Positions 15,183 through 24,212 of a stretch of DNA of 64,000 nt are shown one piece after another. The DNA is taken from NCBI RefSeq assembly GCF_039526245.1, contig NZ_BAAAIV010000025.1:186001-250000 (forward strand). The letters run 5' to 3'. The DNA comes from Arthrobacter_H rhombi (lineage in GTDB: Bacteria; Actinomycetota; Actinomycetes; Actinomycetales; Micrococcaceae). The first letter of the stretch is position 1. Every line of letters starts with the position of its first letter. A model generated the notes under the pieces. It was not told where the DNA came from. It was given only the letters and a program-made list of their open reading frames with translations, and did not search any database. The position numbers were made by a program, and so were the translations under genes.

Positions 15183-16142
15183 ATGGACAACGCACAGCCA
15201 GCCCTCGAGCTGCAGGACCTGCACAAGACCTTTCCTTCGGACGGTGGCCGGCTCAGCGCGGTGGACGGCATCGATCTGGCCGTCGACCCGGGGGAGATCG
15301 TCGCCCTGCTCGGTCCCAACGGTGCCGGCAAGACCACGACCATCGACATGGCACTCGGTTTGACCGCACCCACGTCGGGGACCGTCAGCGTCTTCGGGCG
15401 CCGACCGCAGGAAGCGGTCCGGGCCGGACGGGTCTCCGCCCTGCTGCAGACCGGCGGCTTGCTCCGCGACCTCACAGTGCACGAAACCGTGCTGGCGATC
15501 GCCTCCCTCCACGGTGCCAAGTCCCGGGTGAAGGAGGTCATGGAGGCCACGGACACCGCGCGGCTGGGACGGCGGAAAGTGGTCAAGTGCTCGGGTGGTG
15601 AACAACAACGGCTGAAGTTCGCCCTGGCCCTGTTGCCGGACCCTGATGTGCTGATCCTCGACGAGCCCACCGCTGGCATGGATGTGAACGCCCGCCGGGA
15701 CTTCTGGGCGACCATGCGCCAGGACGCCACGGAGGGCCGCACGGTCATCTTCGCCACCCACTACCTGGAGGAAGCCGAGAACTTTGCCCAGCGCATCGTG
15801 CTCATGAATGCCGGGAAGATCATCGCCGACGGCAGCACCGCCAGCGTCCGCGCGCTGGCCGCCGGACGGACCGTCGCCGCGACCCTGCAGGCCCACGGCA
15901 CCATCGACGCCGCTGATCCCCGCTTGGCGGAACTCAGGGCGCTGGACTCGGTGACCGACCTGCAGGTCAACGGCCCCCGGGTCTCGATCACCACCACCGA
16001 TTCCGACGCCGTCGCCCGGCACCTGCTCAACGGCGGCGACGGATACGAGCTGGAAATCTCCGCCCCCAGCCTCGAGAACGCCTTCGTCCAGATGACCCGG
16101 ACGTCCACCACCGCATCCGGCGCCGACCACGCCGTCGCCTGA
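15183..16142 (+). CDS. ABC exporter ATP-binding protein
   Basis: ATPase of an ABC-2-type exporter, 319 aa. Walker A is GPNGAGKTT, the Q-loop is in ALLQTGGLLRDLTV, the signature is CSGGEQQRLKFAL (a Cys replaces the usual Leu of LSGGE), Walker B is VLILDEPTAGMD and the switch His is in FATHYLEEAE. The C-terminal 90 residues form the extra domain typical of drug and lipid exporters of this class. The start at 15183 gives the standard N-terminus. It is followed at 30 bp by the permease and then by a sensor kinase and response regulator, which suggests that the transporter is the target of that two-component system. Confidence 0.92.
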   Translation: MDNAQPALELQDLHKTFPSDGGRLSAVDGIDLAVDPGEIVALLGPNGAGKTTTIDMALGLTAPTSGTVSVFGRRPQEAVRAGRVSALLQTGGLLRDLTVHETVLAIASLHGAKSRVKEVMEATDTARLGRRKVVKCSGGEQQRLKFALALLPDPDVLILDEPTAGMDVNARRDFWATMRQDATEGRTVIFATHYLEEAENFAQRIVLMNAGKIIADGSTASVRALAAGRTVAATLQAHGTIDAADPRLAELRALDSVTDLQVNGPRVSITTTDSDAVARHLLNGGDGYELEISAPSLENAFVQMTRTSTTASGADHAVA

Positions 16143-16172
16143 GAACGCACCCCGAAATCCCGGAGGAACGCC

Positions 16173-16925
16173 ATGAATCCCACCTTTATCCGCATCGACC
16201 TCACCCGCCAGCTGCGCGACGTCATGAACCTGATGTTCGTGCTCGTTCTACCCACCCTGATGTACGTCATTTTCGGGCTCTCCTTCAGCTCCGGCAACGA
16301 GAGCGCCGGAAACGGCAACGTGAAGTTCTACATCATGGCCTCGATGGCCGCCTACGGCGCATCGGTTGCCGCCACCACGGTCACTGGGGTCTCCGCCGTC
16401 GAACAAATGCAGGGCTGGGGGCGCCAGATCGGCCTGACCCCGTTGCGTCCTGCGGGCTTCGTCGCCGGCAAGGCAGTGGTGGCCCTCGTCGTCACCGCCA
16501 TGGCCATCGCCGTCGTCTTCGTGGTCGGCGCCTTGACCGGAGCGCATGCCGACCATGGCTGGATGTGGGCCGCAACGTTTGGCCTCGCGCTCGTCGGATC
16601 GATCCTCTTCGCCCTCTTCGGCTATGCCGTGGCAATGCTTTTCAGAAGCGAGTCGGCCATGGGCGTTGCCTCCGGTCTGCTGGTGCTGCTCTCCTTCCTG
16701 GGGAACGTCTTCGTTCCCTTGTCGGGGACCCTGCTGGACATCGCCAAGTTCACGCCGATGTACGGATTCGTGGGGCTGGTGCGGTGGCCGGTTCTCGAGG
16801 GTGCGCAATCCGGTTCGACACAGGTCGACCCATTGTGGGGCCTGATCGCTAATCTGGTGGCATGGCTTCTGATCTTTGGACTCGTCGCGGTCCTGGCCGT
16901 GCGCCGCGGCCGTGCCCGCCGGTAG
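16173..16925 (+). CDS. ABC-2 type transporter permease
   Basis: Membrane subunit of the exporter encoded upstream; 250 aa with six hydrophobic segments (VLVLPTLMYVIFGLSF, IMASMAAYGASVAATTV, VVALVVTAMAIAVVFVVGAL, the segment after MWAATFGLALVG, SGLLVLLSFLGNVFVPLSG and the final LVAWLLIFGLVAVLAV). The N-terminal RIDLTRQLRDVMNLMF and the motif LPTLMYVIFG match ABC-2 permeases for drugs, antibiotics or lipids. The ribosome-binding site is CGGAGGA, 6-7 nt before ATG 16173. Only 10 bp separate it from the kinase gene, so this is one operon. Confidence 0.9.
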   Translation: MNPTFIRIDLTRQLRDVMNLMFVLVLPTLMYVIFGLSFSSGNESAGNGNVKFYIMASMAAYGASVAATTVTGVSAVEQMQGWGRQIGLTPLRPAGFVAGKAVVALVVTAMAIAVVFVVGALTGAHADHGWMWAATFGLALVGSILFALFGYAVAMLFRSESAMGVASGLLVLLSFLGNVFVPLSGTLLDIAKFTPMYGFVGLVRWPVLEGAQSGSTQVDPLWGLIANLVAWLLIFGLVAVLAVRRGRARR

Positions 16926-16935
16926 CGTGGGCACC

Positions 16936-18045
16936 ATGAGCCGGATGGGCGGCCCCGGACCGGCGCCGAGCCAACCGGTCGACGGCTGGGCCCGCTGTGG
17001 ATGGCTGCTCTCCGCGATTTGGCTGGTCTTCCTGGGCTACACGATTGCCACCCTCTTCGTGTCAGACCTGGGCGTGCCCCGGCTGGCCCTCGGACTGTTC
17101 CTGGTCCTGCTGTTCGCCGGGGTGTATCTGGCCGGATTCATCTTCGGCAACCGGTTGAACGCGGAGGCCCGCTGGGTCCGGTGGAATCCGCTGGGCCTGG
17201 CGGCGTTGGTGGCCATCATCCTGGGCATGTCAACCCTCATCGGCCTGGGCTGTCTTTTCATGACCCCCTTCATCATCGCCTACGCCTGTTTCCTGCTTCC
17301 CCGTCTCTGGGCCTGGATCGTGGGCATCGGCACGATCGTCCTGACGTTGGCGCTGACGGCCCTCGCCGGCCACGTCGCCGGATACCTGTTCATTGTTGCC
17401 ATCCAAATGGGCATCTTCGTGCTGAACATGGTGACCTTCGCGTTGATCCAGGCGGGGGAGCGCAGCGAGAAGATGCAGTCCGACCTGGCGTTGGTCTCCG
17501 AGCGCGAGCGCGTTGCCCGGGACGTCCACGATGTCCTGGGGCACACCCTGACCGTGGTGGCGGTGAAGGCCGAACTGGCCGAACGGCTCATCGACGGCGA
17601 TCCGGAACGGAGCCGGACCGAGATCGCGGAAATCCGTGCGCTGGTGCGCGGTGCCCTGGCCGACGTCAGGGCCACCGTCGGCGGGCTGCGGGGCAACGAC
17701 CTCTCCACCCAGCTCGCCGCGCTGCGCGTGACATTGGATGGAGCCGGCGTAGCGGTGGACGTCGAAGGCGAGCACGCCGGACAGGTCCCCGATCGGCTCC
17801 GGGACCCCCTGGGGTGGCTGGTCCGGGAAGCGGGGACCAACGTCCTGCGCCATGCCCGCGCCACCCGTTGCGTCATCCGCTTCTCCCCGGGGTCCCTGGT
17901 GATCGAGGACGACGGCGTCGGGCTGGGTGGCAGCACTGCGGGCAACGGCATGTGCGGGATGAGTGAACGCATGGCGGAGGCCGGCGCATCGTTCCACGTC
18001 GGCGCGGCGTCCCTGGGCGGGGCCCGGGTGGAGGCTGCGTGGTGA
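16936..18045 (+). CDS. DesK-like sensor histidine kinase (HisKA_3)
   Basis: Membrane sensor kinase of 369 aa. Residues 20-165 hold about five hydrophobic segments and no large extracellular domain, as in DesK and LiaS relatives that sense the membrane itself. The phosphorylation site is H198 within ERVARDVHDVLGHTLTVVAV, a HisKA_3 dimerisation motif. The ATPase domain follows with an N-box (REAGTNVLRHARAT), G1 box (IEDDGVGLGG) and G2 (GNGMCGMSERMAEAGA). The start at 16936 follows the permease stop by 10 bp. Its stop overlaps the start of the response regulator. Confidence 0.92.
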   Translation: MSRMGGPGPAPSQPVDGWARCGWLLSAIWLVFLGYTIATLFVSDLGVPRLALGLFLVLLFAGVYLAGFIFGNRLNAEARWVRWNPLGLAALVAIILGMSTLIGLGCLFMTPFIIAYACFLLPRLWAWIVGIGTIVLTLALTALAGHVAGYLFIVAIQMGIFVLNMVTFALIQAGERSEKMQSDLALVSERERVARDVHDVLGHTLTVVAVKAELAERLIDGDPERSRTEIAEIRALVRGALADVRATVGGLRGNDLSTQLAALRVTLDGAGVAVDVEGEHAGQVPDRLRDPLGWLVREAGTNVLRHARATRCVIRFSPGSLVIEDDGVGLGGSTAGNGMCGMSERMAEAGASFHVGAASLGGARVEAAW

Positions 18046-18650
18046 ACATCAAGGTCCTCGTGGCCGACGACCAGGCATTGGTGCGCGGAGCCCTGGTGGC
18101 CCTGCTCAACCTGGAGTCCGATCTCGAGGTCGTCGCCGAGGCGGACAACGGTGAATCGGCTGTCGCCCTGGCCGCCGAACGCCATGTGGACGTGTGCGTC
18201 CTGGACATCCAAATGCCGGGCGTCAACGGGATCGAGGCTGCCCGGCGAATCCACGACGGCGTTCCGGGCTGCCGGAGCCTCATGGTCACCACGTTCGGGC
18301 GGACCGGGTACCTGCGCGAGGCGCTGCAGGCGGGCGCCAGTGGATTCGTGGTGAAGGACACCCCGGCGTCCGAATTGGCCGAGGCCATCCGCAAGGTCCA
18401 TGCGGGATTGCGCGTGGTGGACCCCGAATTGGCAGCGGCCTCGCTGTCCGAGGGTGAAAACCCGCTGACCTTTCGTGAACGGGAGGTGCTGTCCTTGGCG
18501 CGCGACGGCAAGGCGGTGGCGGCCATCTCCGCGGTTTTGCATCTCTCCGCCGGGACGGTACGCAACCACCTGTCGGCCGCGATCGGCAAGACGGGGGCGG
18601 TCAACCGCATCGAGGCCGCGGGCATCGCCGCCGAACGGGGTTGGCTGTAA
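18042..18650 (+). CDS. LuxR/NarL-family response regulator
   Basis: DNA-binding partner of the kinase encoded upstream; 202 aa. The receiver domain has the acidic pair in LVADDQALVRGAL, the phosphoacceptor D55 in CVLDIQMPGVNG, the Thr in MVTTFGRTGYLREAL and Lys in FVVKDTP. The C-terminal LuxR HTH reads LTFREREVLSLARDGKAVAAIS and LHLSAGTVRNHLSAAIGK. GTG 18042 overlaps the kinase stop by 4 nt (GTG 18039 is possible). It probably regulates the adjacent ABC exporter operon. Confidence 0.93.
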   Translation: MNIKVLVADDQALVRGALVALLNLESDLEVVAEADNGESAVALAAERHVDVCVLDIQMPGVNGIEAARRIHDGVPGCRSLMVTTFGRTGYLREALQAGASGFVVKDTPASELAEAIRKVHAGLRVVDPELAAASLSEGENPLTFREREVLSLARDGKAVAAISAVLHLSAGTVRNHLSAAIGKTGAVNRIEAAGIAAERGWL

Positions 18651-18701
18651 CACAGGACGTGGATAATTACGCGACAACAACGTGACGTTGCGTAGGGGGT
18701 A

Positions 18702-18720
18702 TTAGGTTGGGGTAGCCTTA
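18702..18720. promoter_or_regulatory. DtxR/IdeR-type iron box upstream of the siderophore transporter
   Basis: The 19 bases TTAGGTTGGGGTAGCCTTA match the actinobacterial iron-box consensus (TTAGGTTAGGCTAACCTAA) at 15 of 19 positions. It lies 70 bp before the start of the siderophore-binding lipoprotein gene. Fe(II)-loaded DtxR/IdeR would bind and repress, so the transporter should be induced by iron starvation. Confidence 0.8.
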
Positions 18721-18789
18721 CCTTGCACATTATTCGAGTCTTGGTGGGCCCGTCCCCGACGCATGGTCCGCTTCACGGTAAGGAATCCC

Positions 18790-19827
18790 ATGTCCTTTGC
18801 ACGTCTGCGTTCCCTGGGGGCAGTGGTGGCCCTTGCGGCCGCCTCGGCCCTCGCCTTGTCCGGCTGCGCCGGTGGTGATGCCTCCGGCGACGGGGGCAGT
18901 ACTCCCGCCTCCGATGCTGCCGGCTTCCCCGTGAGCATCAAGAGCGCGCTGGGCACGGCCGAGATCCCGAAGAAGCCCGAACGTGTCATCACCCTCGGGC
19001 AGGGTTCGGCCGAAACCTCCATCGCCCTGGGCACCGTCCCGGTGGGCATGGAGGAGTACGCCTGGGCTGCAGACAAGACCGGCTACCTTCCGTGGATCCA
19101 CGAGGCCGTGGAGAAGGACGGCGGGAAGCTGCCCGAACTCGTCGGCTCGGGGGAAAAGCTGGACATGGAGAAGATCGTTGAGCTCGACCCCGACGTGATC
19201 CTGGCCCCCTGGTCGGGTCTGACGCAGGAGCAATTCGATACGTTGAATGCCATCGCCCCGACCGTGGCCTACCCGGACAAGGCGTGGAGCATCGACTGGG
19301 ACCAGCAGATGGACATCATCGGCAAGGCGCTCGGCCAGGAATCCGAGGCGAAGGCCCTGGCCTCCGATCTGAAGAAGCAGCTCGCCGACACGGCGAAGAA
19401 GCACCCTGAATACGCCGACTACACGTTCTCCTACGTCTACACGACCCCCGATACGCTCGGTGTCTTCCTGCCGACCGAGCAGCGCGCCGCCATGGTCGGC
19501 GCCCTGGGGCTGGAAGTCGACCCCGCCGTGAAGAAGATGAAGGAGACCGAGGGGACCGATTCTGCGGTCATCGGCTACGAGAATGCCGACCAGCTCAACG
19601 ACAGCGACCTCGTCTTCACGTTCTATGCCGATGCCGCTGCCCGCAAGCAGGCGATGTCGAACAAGCTCTACGCGCAGATCCCGGCCATCAAGAAGGGGGC
19701 GGTGGTCGCCAGCGACGACAACGCGTTCGTCACCGCCTCCTCGATGATCAACCCGCTGACGGTCCCCTACGCCCTGGACCGCTACATCCCGTTGATCGAC
19801 CAGGCCATCGCGCAGGCCAAGAAGTAG
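18790..19827 (+). CDS. Iron-siderophore ABC transporter substrate-binding lipoprotein
   Basis: Extracytoplasmic receptor of a siderophore importer; 345 aa. The N-terminus is a lipoprotein signal peptide ending in the lipobox ALSGC (Cys at about residue 25), so the mature protein is lipid-anchored. The body is the FecB/FepB-type Peripla_BP_2 fold: KKPERVITLGQGSAETSIAL, the WIHEAVEKDG region, LVGSGEKLDMEKIVELDPDVILAPWSG and a long helix before the second lobe. ATG 18790 follows TAAGGA at a good distance and is chosen over the upstream frame. An iron box precedes the gene, and two permeases and an ATPase follow. Confidence 0.94.
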   Translation: MSFARLRSLGAVVALAAASALALSGCAGGDASGDGGSTPASDAAGFPVSIKSALGTAEIPKKPERVITLGQGSAETSIALGTVPVGMEEYAWAADKTGYLPWIHEAVEKDGGKLPELVGSGEKLDMEKIVELDPDVILAPWSGLTQEQFDTLNAIAPTVAYPDKAWSIDWDQQMDIIGKALGQESEAKALASDLKKQLADTAKKHPEYADYTFSYVYTTPDTLGVFLPTEQRAAMVGALGLEVDPAVKKMKETEGTDSAVIGYENADQLNDSDLVFTFYADAAARKQAMSNKLYAQIPAIKKGAVVASDDNAFVTASSMINPLTVPYALDRYIPLIDQAIAQAKK

Positions 19828-19933
19828 GACCACCATCCTCAGCTCCACCGCACGGCCCAGCAGCCCGCAGCAGACCCGGACCCGGCGTCCGGGCCTGCTG
19901 CGGGCTGCGCCCATCTACCTGGCCTGCCTCGTC

Positions 19934-20884
19934 GTGCTCGCCGCCGTCGTCGTGGCCAGCCTGGTGTTCGGATCCAAGGAAACGAGCCTCACCGAGCTGT
20001 TCAATTCGTGGGCCGGGCACGGCGACCCCTACCTGGAGGCGGTGTTCGATGCCCGCTACCAGCGCACCGTGCTGGGCCTGGCCGTCGGCGCAGCGCTGGC
20101 CCTGGCGGGGACACTGATGCAATCCGTCACCGCGAACCCGCTGGCCGATCCGGGGCTGCTGGGCATCAATGCCGGAGCTGCGGCGGCGATGGTCACCTGC
20201 ACCGCCCTGTTCGGGCTCACGCTGGGGTCCCCGGCCGCCGTCTGGGTGGCCCTTGCCGGTGCAGGATTGGCGGCGGTGGCCGTCTATGTAGTCGGCACCG
20301 CAGGATCCAGCGGTGCCAACCTGGTGCGCCTGATCCTGGCCGGCGCCGTCGTGACCGCCGTGCTGACCGCCTATGTGCAGGGCATCGCGCTGAGCCTGCC
20401 GCAGACCTTCGACAACTATCGTTTCTGGGTGGTCGGTTCGCTGAACCACGGTGCCTACGCCCAGTTCTTCTCCGTCCTGCCGTTCCTGGTGCTGGGCCTG
20501 GTCATCGCCTTCGCCGTCGCCGGTGGCCTGAACGCGCTGGCGCTGGGCACCGAGGCCGCCACCGGACTCGGAGTCCACACCGGCCTCATCCGTGCCGCCG
20601 GGCTCGGGGCGGCCACCCTGATGAGCGCCGCGGCGACCGCAGCCGTCGGCCCCATCGCCTTCATCGGCCTGGCCGTGCCGCACATCGTCCGCGCCCTGGT
20701 GGGGCTGGACATGCGCCGGCAGCTGCTCGGCGCCCTGCTGGTCGGTCCCATCGTGCTGCTGGGAGCCGACGTCATCGGCCGCGTGCTGCTGCGCCCGCAG
20801 GAACTCATGGTCGGCGTCGTGACCGCGTTCGTGGGGGCGCCAGTGCTGCTCCTCGTGGTGCGGAAGCTGGGAGACCGCTCATGA
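19934..20884 (+). CDS. FecCD-family siderophore permease (first subunit; true start uncertain)
   Basis: Membrane subunit of the siderophore importer. GTG 19934 gives 316 aa, but it falls inside the first membrane helix: the frame is open upstream and reads RPGLLRAAPIYLACLVVLAA, a normal FecCD N-terminus. No ATG, GTG or TTG exists in that extension; an ATC codon at 19835 sits 7 nt after TAGGAC, where an ATG would be expected. The rest is typical: RTVLGLAVGAALALAGTLMQ, VTANPLADPGLLGINAGA and GPIAFIGLAVPHIVRALVG. The stop overlaps the next start (ATGA). Use of a non-standard start, a point mutation or a sequencing error are the options. Confidence 0.85.
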   Translation: MLAAVVVASLVFGSKETSLTELFNSWAGHGDPYLEAVFDARYQRTVLGLAVGAALALAGTLMQSVTANPLADPGLLGINAGAAAAMVTCTALFGLTLGSPAAVWVALAGAGLAAVAVYVVGTAGSSGANLVRLILAGAVVTAVLTAYVQGIALSLPQTFDNYRFWVVGSLNHGAYAQFFSVLPFLVLGLVIAFAVAGGLNALALGTEAATGLGVHTGLIRAAGLGAATLMSAAATAAVGPIAFIGLAVPHIVRALVGLDMRRQLLGALLVGPIVLLGADVIGRVLLRPQELMVGVVTAFVGAPVLLLVVRKLGDRS

Positions 20885-22020
20885 GCGGGGTCACCACCCA
20901 GGGCACCGGACCCCGGCACGACGACGGGGCCCTCCCGGGTGCCCCTGAGGACCCGCGCAGCACCCAGGCACCGCCGTCGTCCGCTGCCCCCGGTCCGGTG
21001 CTGCGGCTGGGGCGCCGCGTGGCGCTGCCCGTGGCCCGGCGTCCGGTGGCCGTCGGGACCGTGCTGGTGGTGCTCGTGCTGGCCGGCGCCTTCGCGACGC
21101 TGACGATGGGCGGGCTGGGCATCGAGCCCGCCAAACTGTTCGCTGCAGTCTTCGGCGGTGCCGAGGACGGCAAGCAGGCCTTCGTTCTCGGGCACCTGCG
21201 CGGGCCGCGCCTGGTGGTGGCCGTCGGCGCAGGGATCGCGCTGGGACTCTCCGGCGCCTTGTTCCAATCGGTGACCCGCAACCCGTTGGGCAGCCCGGAC
21301 GTCATCGGCGTCAGCGCCGGGGCCGGTGCAGGTGCCGCCCTGTTCGGCCTGCTGCTGCCCGGAACTGCTTCCATTCCGCTGGGGTCGGTCCTCGGCGCGG
21401 CAGCCGCCGTCGGGCTCGTGGCGCTGGGCACCGGTACGGGCTTCGGGAACCCGCTGCGGATGATCCTGGCCGGCATCGGGGTCTCGGCCATGGCCGCGGC
21501 CTTCACCCAATACGTGGTCTACGTCGTCGCCCGCGACCAGGCGACCATGCTGTCGGCCTACCTCAACGGTTCGCTCGAGGCCCGGTCCTGGGGGCATGCG
21601 GCCACCATCGGCGTGATCCTGCTGGTGTGCGCCGTGCCGCTGGCGCTGCTGAGCGTGCCGCTGGCCTTGAGCGAGATGGGCGATGACGTTGCCCAGGCGC
21701 TCGGATCCCCGGCGGTCACCACGCGGCGCTGGGCCGTGCTCCTGTCCGTGGTGCTGGCAGGTGGCGCCGTGGCGGTGGCCGGGCCGATCGCCTTCATTTC
21801 CCTGACCGCCCCGCATATTGCCCGGCGGCTGGCCCGCAGTGGGCGGCCGCAACTGCTGCTCTCCGGGGTGACGGGTGCGCTGCTGCTGGTGGTTGCGGAC
21901 CTCGTGGCCCAGCAGGCCCCCTGGGCCAAGGCCCTCCCCGTCGGCATCCTCACCCTGGCCATCGGCGGCGTGTACCTCGGTGCGCTGCTGGTCCGCGAAT
22001 TCAGAAAGGGCCTGGCATGA
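20881..22020 (+). CDS. FecCD-family siderophore permease (second subunit)
   Basis: Second membrane subunit of the importer, 379 aa. A Pro/Ala-rich cytoplasmic leader of about 45 residues precedes the first helix (VGTVLVVLVLAGAFATLTMG). Family motifs are RGPRLVVAVGAGIALGLSGA, the SVTRNPLGSPDVIGVSAGAG loop and AGPIAFISLTAPHIARRLAR, the last being the coupling region that contacts the ATPase. ATG 20881 overlaps the upstream stop by 4 nt, and its own stop overlaps the ATPase start by 4 nt, so the three genes are translationally coupled. Confidence 0.93.
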   Translation: MSGVTTQGTGPRHDDGALPGAPEDPRSTQAPPSSAAPGPVLRLGRRVALPVARRPVAVGTVLVVLVLAGAFATLTMGGLGIEPAKLFAAVFGGAEDGKQAFVLGHLRGPRLVVAVGAGIALGLSGALFQSVTRNPLGSPDVIGVSAGAGAGAALFGLLLPGTASIPLGSVLGAAAAVGLVALGTGTGFGNPLRMILAGIGVSAMAAAFTQYVVYVVARDQATMLSAYLNGSLEARSWGHAATIGVILLVCAVPLALLSVPLALSEMGDDVAQALGSPAVTTRRWAVLLSVVLAGGAVAVAGPIAFISLTAPHIARRLARSGRPQLLLSGVTGALLLVVADLVAQQAPWAKALPVGILTLAIGGVYLGALLVREFRKGLA

Positions 22021-22814
22021 ACCACGCTCCCACCCCACCCGTCCTCTGCGCGTCGGGCCTCAGCCTGGGCTACGGCAGCCGCACCATCGTGGAGCAGCTG
22101 GACCTGGACATCCGGGTCGGGGACTTCAAGGTCATCGTGGGGCCCAACGGGTGCGGCAAGTCCACGTTGCTCAAGGCCTTCGCCCGGGTGAACAAGCCCA
22201 CCGCGGGGCACGTCATGCTCGACGGCGCCCCCGTGGCGGGACTGAACGGACGGGCCGTGGCCCGCAGGGTATCGCTGCTGCCCCAGGGGGCGGTGGCACC
22301 GGAGGGCATCACCGTCGGCGACCTGGTCGCCCGGGGCCGCCACCCGCACCACACGCTGCTGCGCCAGTGGTCACCGGCGGACGACGCCGCGATCGCCGCG
22401 GCACTGGAGCGCACCCGGCTCACCGGCCTGGAGAAGGTCCAGGTCGCCTCGCTGTCCGGCGGCCAACGCCAACGCGCCTGGTTGGCCATGGTCCTGGCCC
22501 AGGACACCGACATCATCCTGCTCGATGAACCCACGACGTTCCTGGACATCGCCCACCAATACGATCTGCTCGAACTCTTCGCCGAGCTCAACCGCGAGGG
22601 CCGGACCATCGTCGCCGTCCTGCATGATCTGAACCAGGCCGCACGGTTTGCCTCCGACCTGGTGGTGATGAAGGACGGGGCGATCCAGGCCCAGGGATCG
22701 CCCCGCGAGATCCTCACGCCGGCGCTGGTGCGGGACATCTTCGGGCTCGAGGCCGACGTCATGGACGATCCGCGCTCGCTCACCCCCATGGTCGTGCCCC
22801 ACGTGCGGGTCTAG
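22017..22814 (+). CDS. Iron-siderophore ABC transporter ATP-binding protein
   Basis: FecE/FepC-type ATPase, 265 aa. Walker A is GPNGCGKSTLLKAF, the Q-loop is in SLLPQGAVAPEGITV, the signature is LSGGQRQRAWLAM, Walker B is DIILLDEPTTFLDI and the switch His is in VLHDLNQAARF. It powers import by the two permeases upstream. The gene ends exactly where the convergent MHS transporter gene ends (no intervening base), so there is no room for a terminator between them. Confidence 0.95.
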   Translation: MNHAPTPPVLCASGLSLGYGSRTIVEQLDLDIRVGDFKVIVGPNGCGKSTLLKAFARVNKPTAGHVMLDGAPVAGLNGRAVARRVSLLPQGAVAPEGITVGDLVARGRHPHHTLLRQWSPADDAAIAAALERTRLTGLEKVQVASLSGGQRQRAWLAMVLAQDTDIILLDEPTTFLDIAHQYDLLELFAELNREGRTIVAVLHDLNQAARFASDLVVMKDGAIQAQGSPREILTPALVRDIFGLEADVMDDPRSLTPMVVPHVRV

Positions 22815-24212
22815 CTAGCTGGCCGGATGGCGGTGCTTCGCAGCGGCAGAGAGATCCTGGGGATCTACCTGGGGGTGGCGCACCTGGTTGCCCAGCTGCT
22901 CGATCGGCGTCTTGTAGGTTTCCCGGGCCCACCAGGCGCCGGCGACGGCAATGATCGAGGAGCCGGCGACGATCCACGCTGCGGGTCCCCAGTTGGCGTG
23001 GACCCCGCCGACCAGCGCGGTGCCCAGCAGCGGGGTGAATCCGGCGCAGACGATGCCGACCTGCAAGCCGATGGCCACTCCCGAGTAGCGCACGCGCACG
23101 TTGAACAGTTCGGAGAACCAGGCAGGGTAGATCGCGTTGGACATGGCATACGTGCCAGCGGTGATCGCCGTGCTGACGACGAAGACCAGGCCGATCTGCG
23201 CCGTCGAAATCGCCCAGAAGTAGACCCAGATCAGTCCGCCGGAGCCGATGACACCGGCGATGAAGATCGGACGGCGGCCATACCTGTCGGAGAACAGGGC
23301 GAACAGCGGCTGCGTGCCCATGGCCAGGACGTTGCCCACGATGCTCACCATCAGCATGGTGGACGCGGGGATGCCGACGCTGACGGCGAAGGCCAGGCCA
23401 AAGGCCTGCATGAACGTGTTGGTCACCGTCTCGAAGGACATCATCGAGATCTGCAGAAACTGCGCCGGGTGGGTCTTGAACATGTCGATGAACGGCAGCT
23501 TCACCAGGTCGTTCTTCTCGGCCTTTGCCTCGAAGACTTCCGGTTCCTCCAGTGAGCGGCGGACCAGGAACGCGACGACCAGCACGATGATGGAGAGCAG
23601 GAACGGGATCCGCCAGCCCCAGGCCAGGCGGTCCGCCTCGCTCATCGCCGCGACCGGCAGGAACACCAGCGACGCGAGCACGATGCCGGCGGAGATGCCG
23701 CTCATGGCGAAGGAGGGGAAGAAGCCGCGGCGTCCCACCGGGGATTCCTCCATGGTCAGTGCCGAGGCGCCGGCGGTCTCCGCGCCGGCCGAGAGGCCCT
23801 GGCACAGGCGGAGAAAGACGAGCAGGGCCGGAGCCAGGTATCCGACGGTGTGGAAGTCCGGCAGCACGCCGATCAGGAAGGTGGATCCGCCCATGAGCAC
23901 CAGCGTGAGCACCAGGGTGTTCTTGCGGCCGATGCGGTCGCCCAGGTGGCCGAAGACGACGGCGCCGAAGGGCCGGGCAACGTAGGCGACACCGAAGGTC
24001 GCGAAGGAGGCCAGCAGGGCGATGGTCGGGTCACCGCTCGGGAAGAAGATGTGGGAGAAGACCAGGGAGGCTGCCGTCGCGTAGACGAAGAAGTCGTAGT
24101 ACTCGAGCATGCCGCCCAGGAAGGCGGCCAGGGCTGCCTTCTTGGCGCGGTGGAGGCGTCGTGCCTGGTCCGAACCCGGAACGGCGGGGTTGGCGGCTGG
24201 TTTCGTGGCCAT
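22815..24212 (-). CDS. MFS transporter, metabolite:H+ symporter (MHS) family
   Basis: Proton-coupled importer for an organic acid or similar metabolite; 465 aa with about 12 membrane segments. The MHS hallmarks are AALAAFLGGMLEYYDFFVYA at the first helix, FFPSGDP after it, VFGHLGDRIGRKNTLVLTL (the MFS RxGRR-type loop) and RLCQGLSAGAETAGASAL. ATG 24212 follows AAAGGA and is preferred to a frame opening at 24269. The shikimate/KGP/citrate-type substrate cannot be fixed from sequence. It is a single gene on the minus strand. Confidence 0.9.
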   Translation of the reverse strand: MATKPAANPAVPGSDQARRLHRAKKAALAAFLGGMLEYYDFFVYATAASLVFSHIFFPSGDPTIALLASFATFGVAYVARPFGAVVFGHLGDRIGRKNTLVLTLVLMGGSTFLIGVLPDFHTVGYLAPALLVFLRLCQGLSAGAETAGASALTMEESPVGRRGFFPSFAMSGISAGIVLASLVFLPVAAMSEADRLAWGWRIPFLLSIIVLVVAFLVRRSLEEPEVFEAKAEKNDLVKLPFIDMFKTHPAQFLQISMMSFETVTNTFMQAFGLAFAVSVGIPASTMLMVSIVGNVLAMGTQPLFALFSDRYGRRPIFIAGVIGSGGLIWVYFWAISTAQIGLVFVVSTAITAGTYAMSNAIYPAWFSELFNVRVRYSGVAIGLQVGIVCAGFTPLLGTALVGGVHANWGPAAWIVAGSSIIAVAGAWWARETYKTPIEQLGNQVRHPQVDPQDLSAAAKHRHPAS

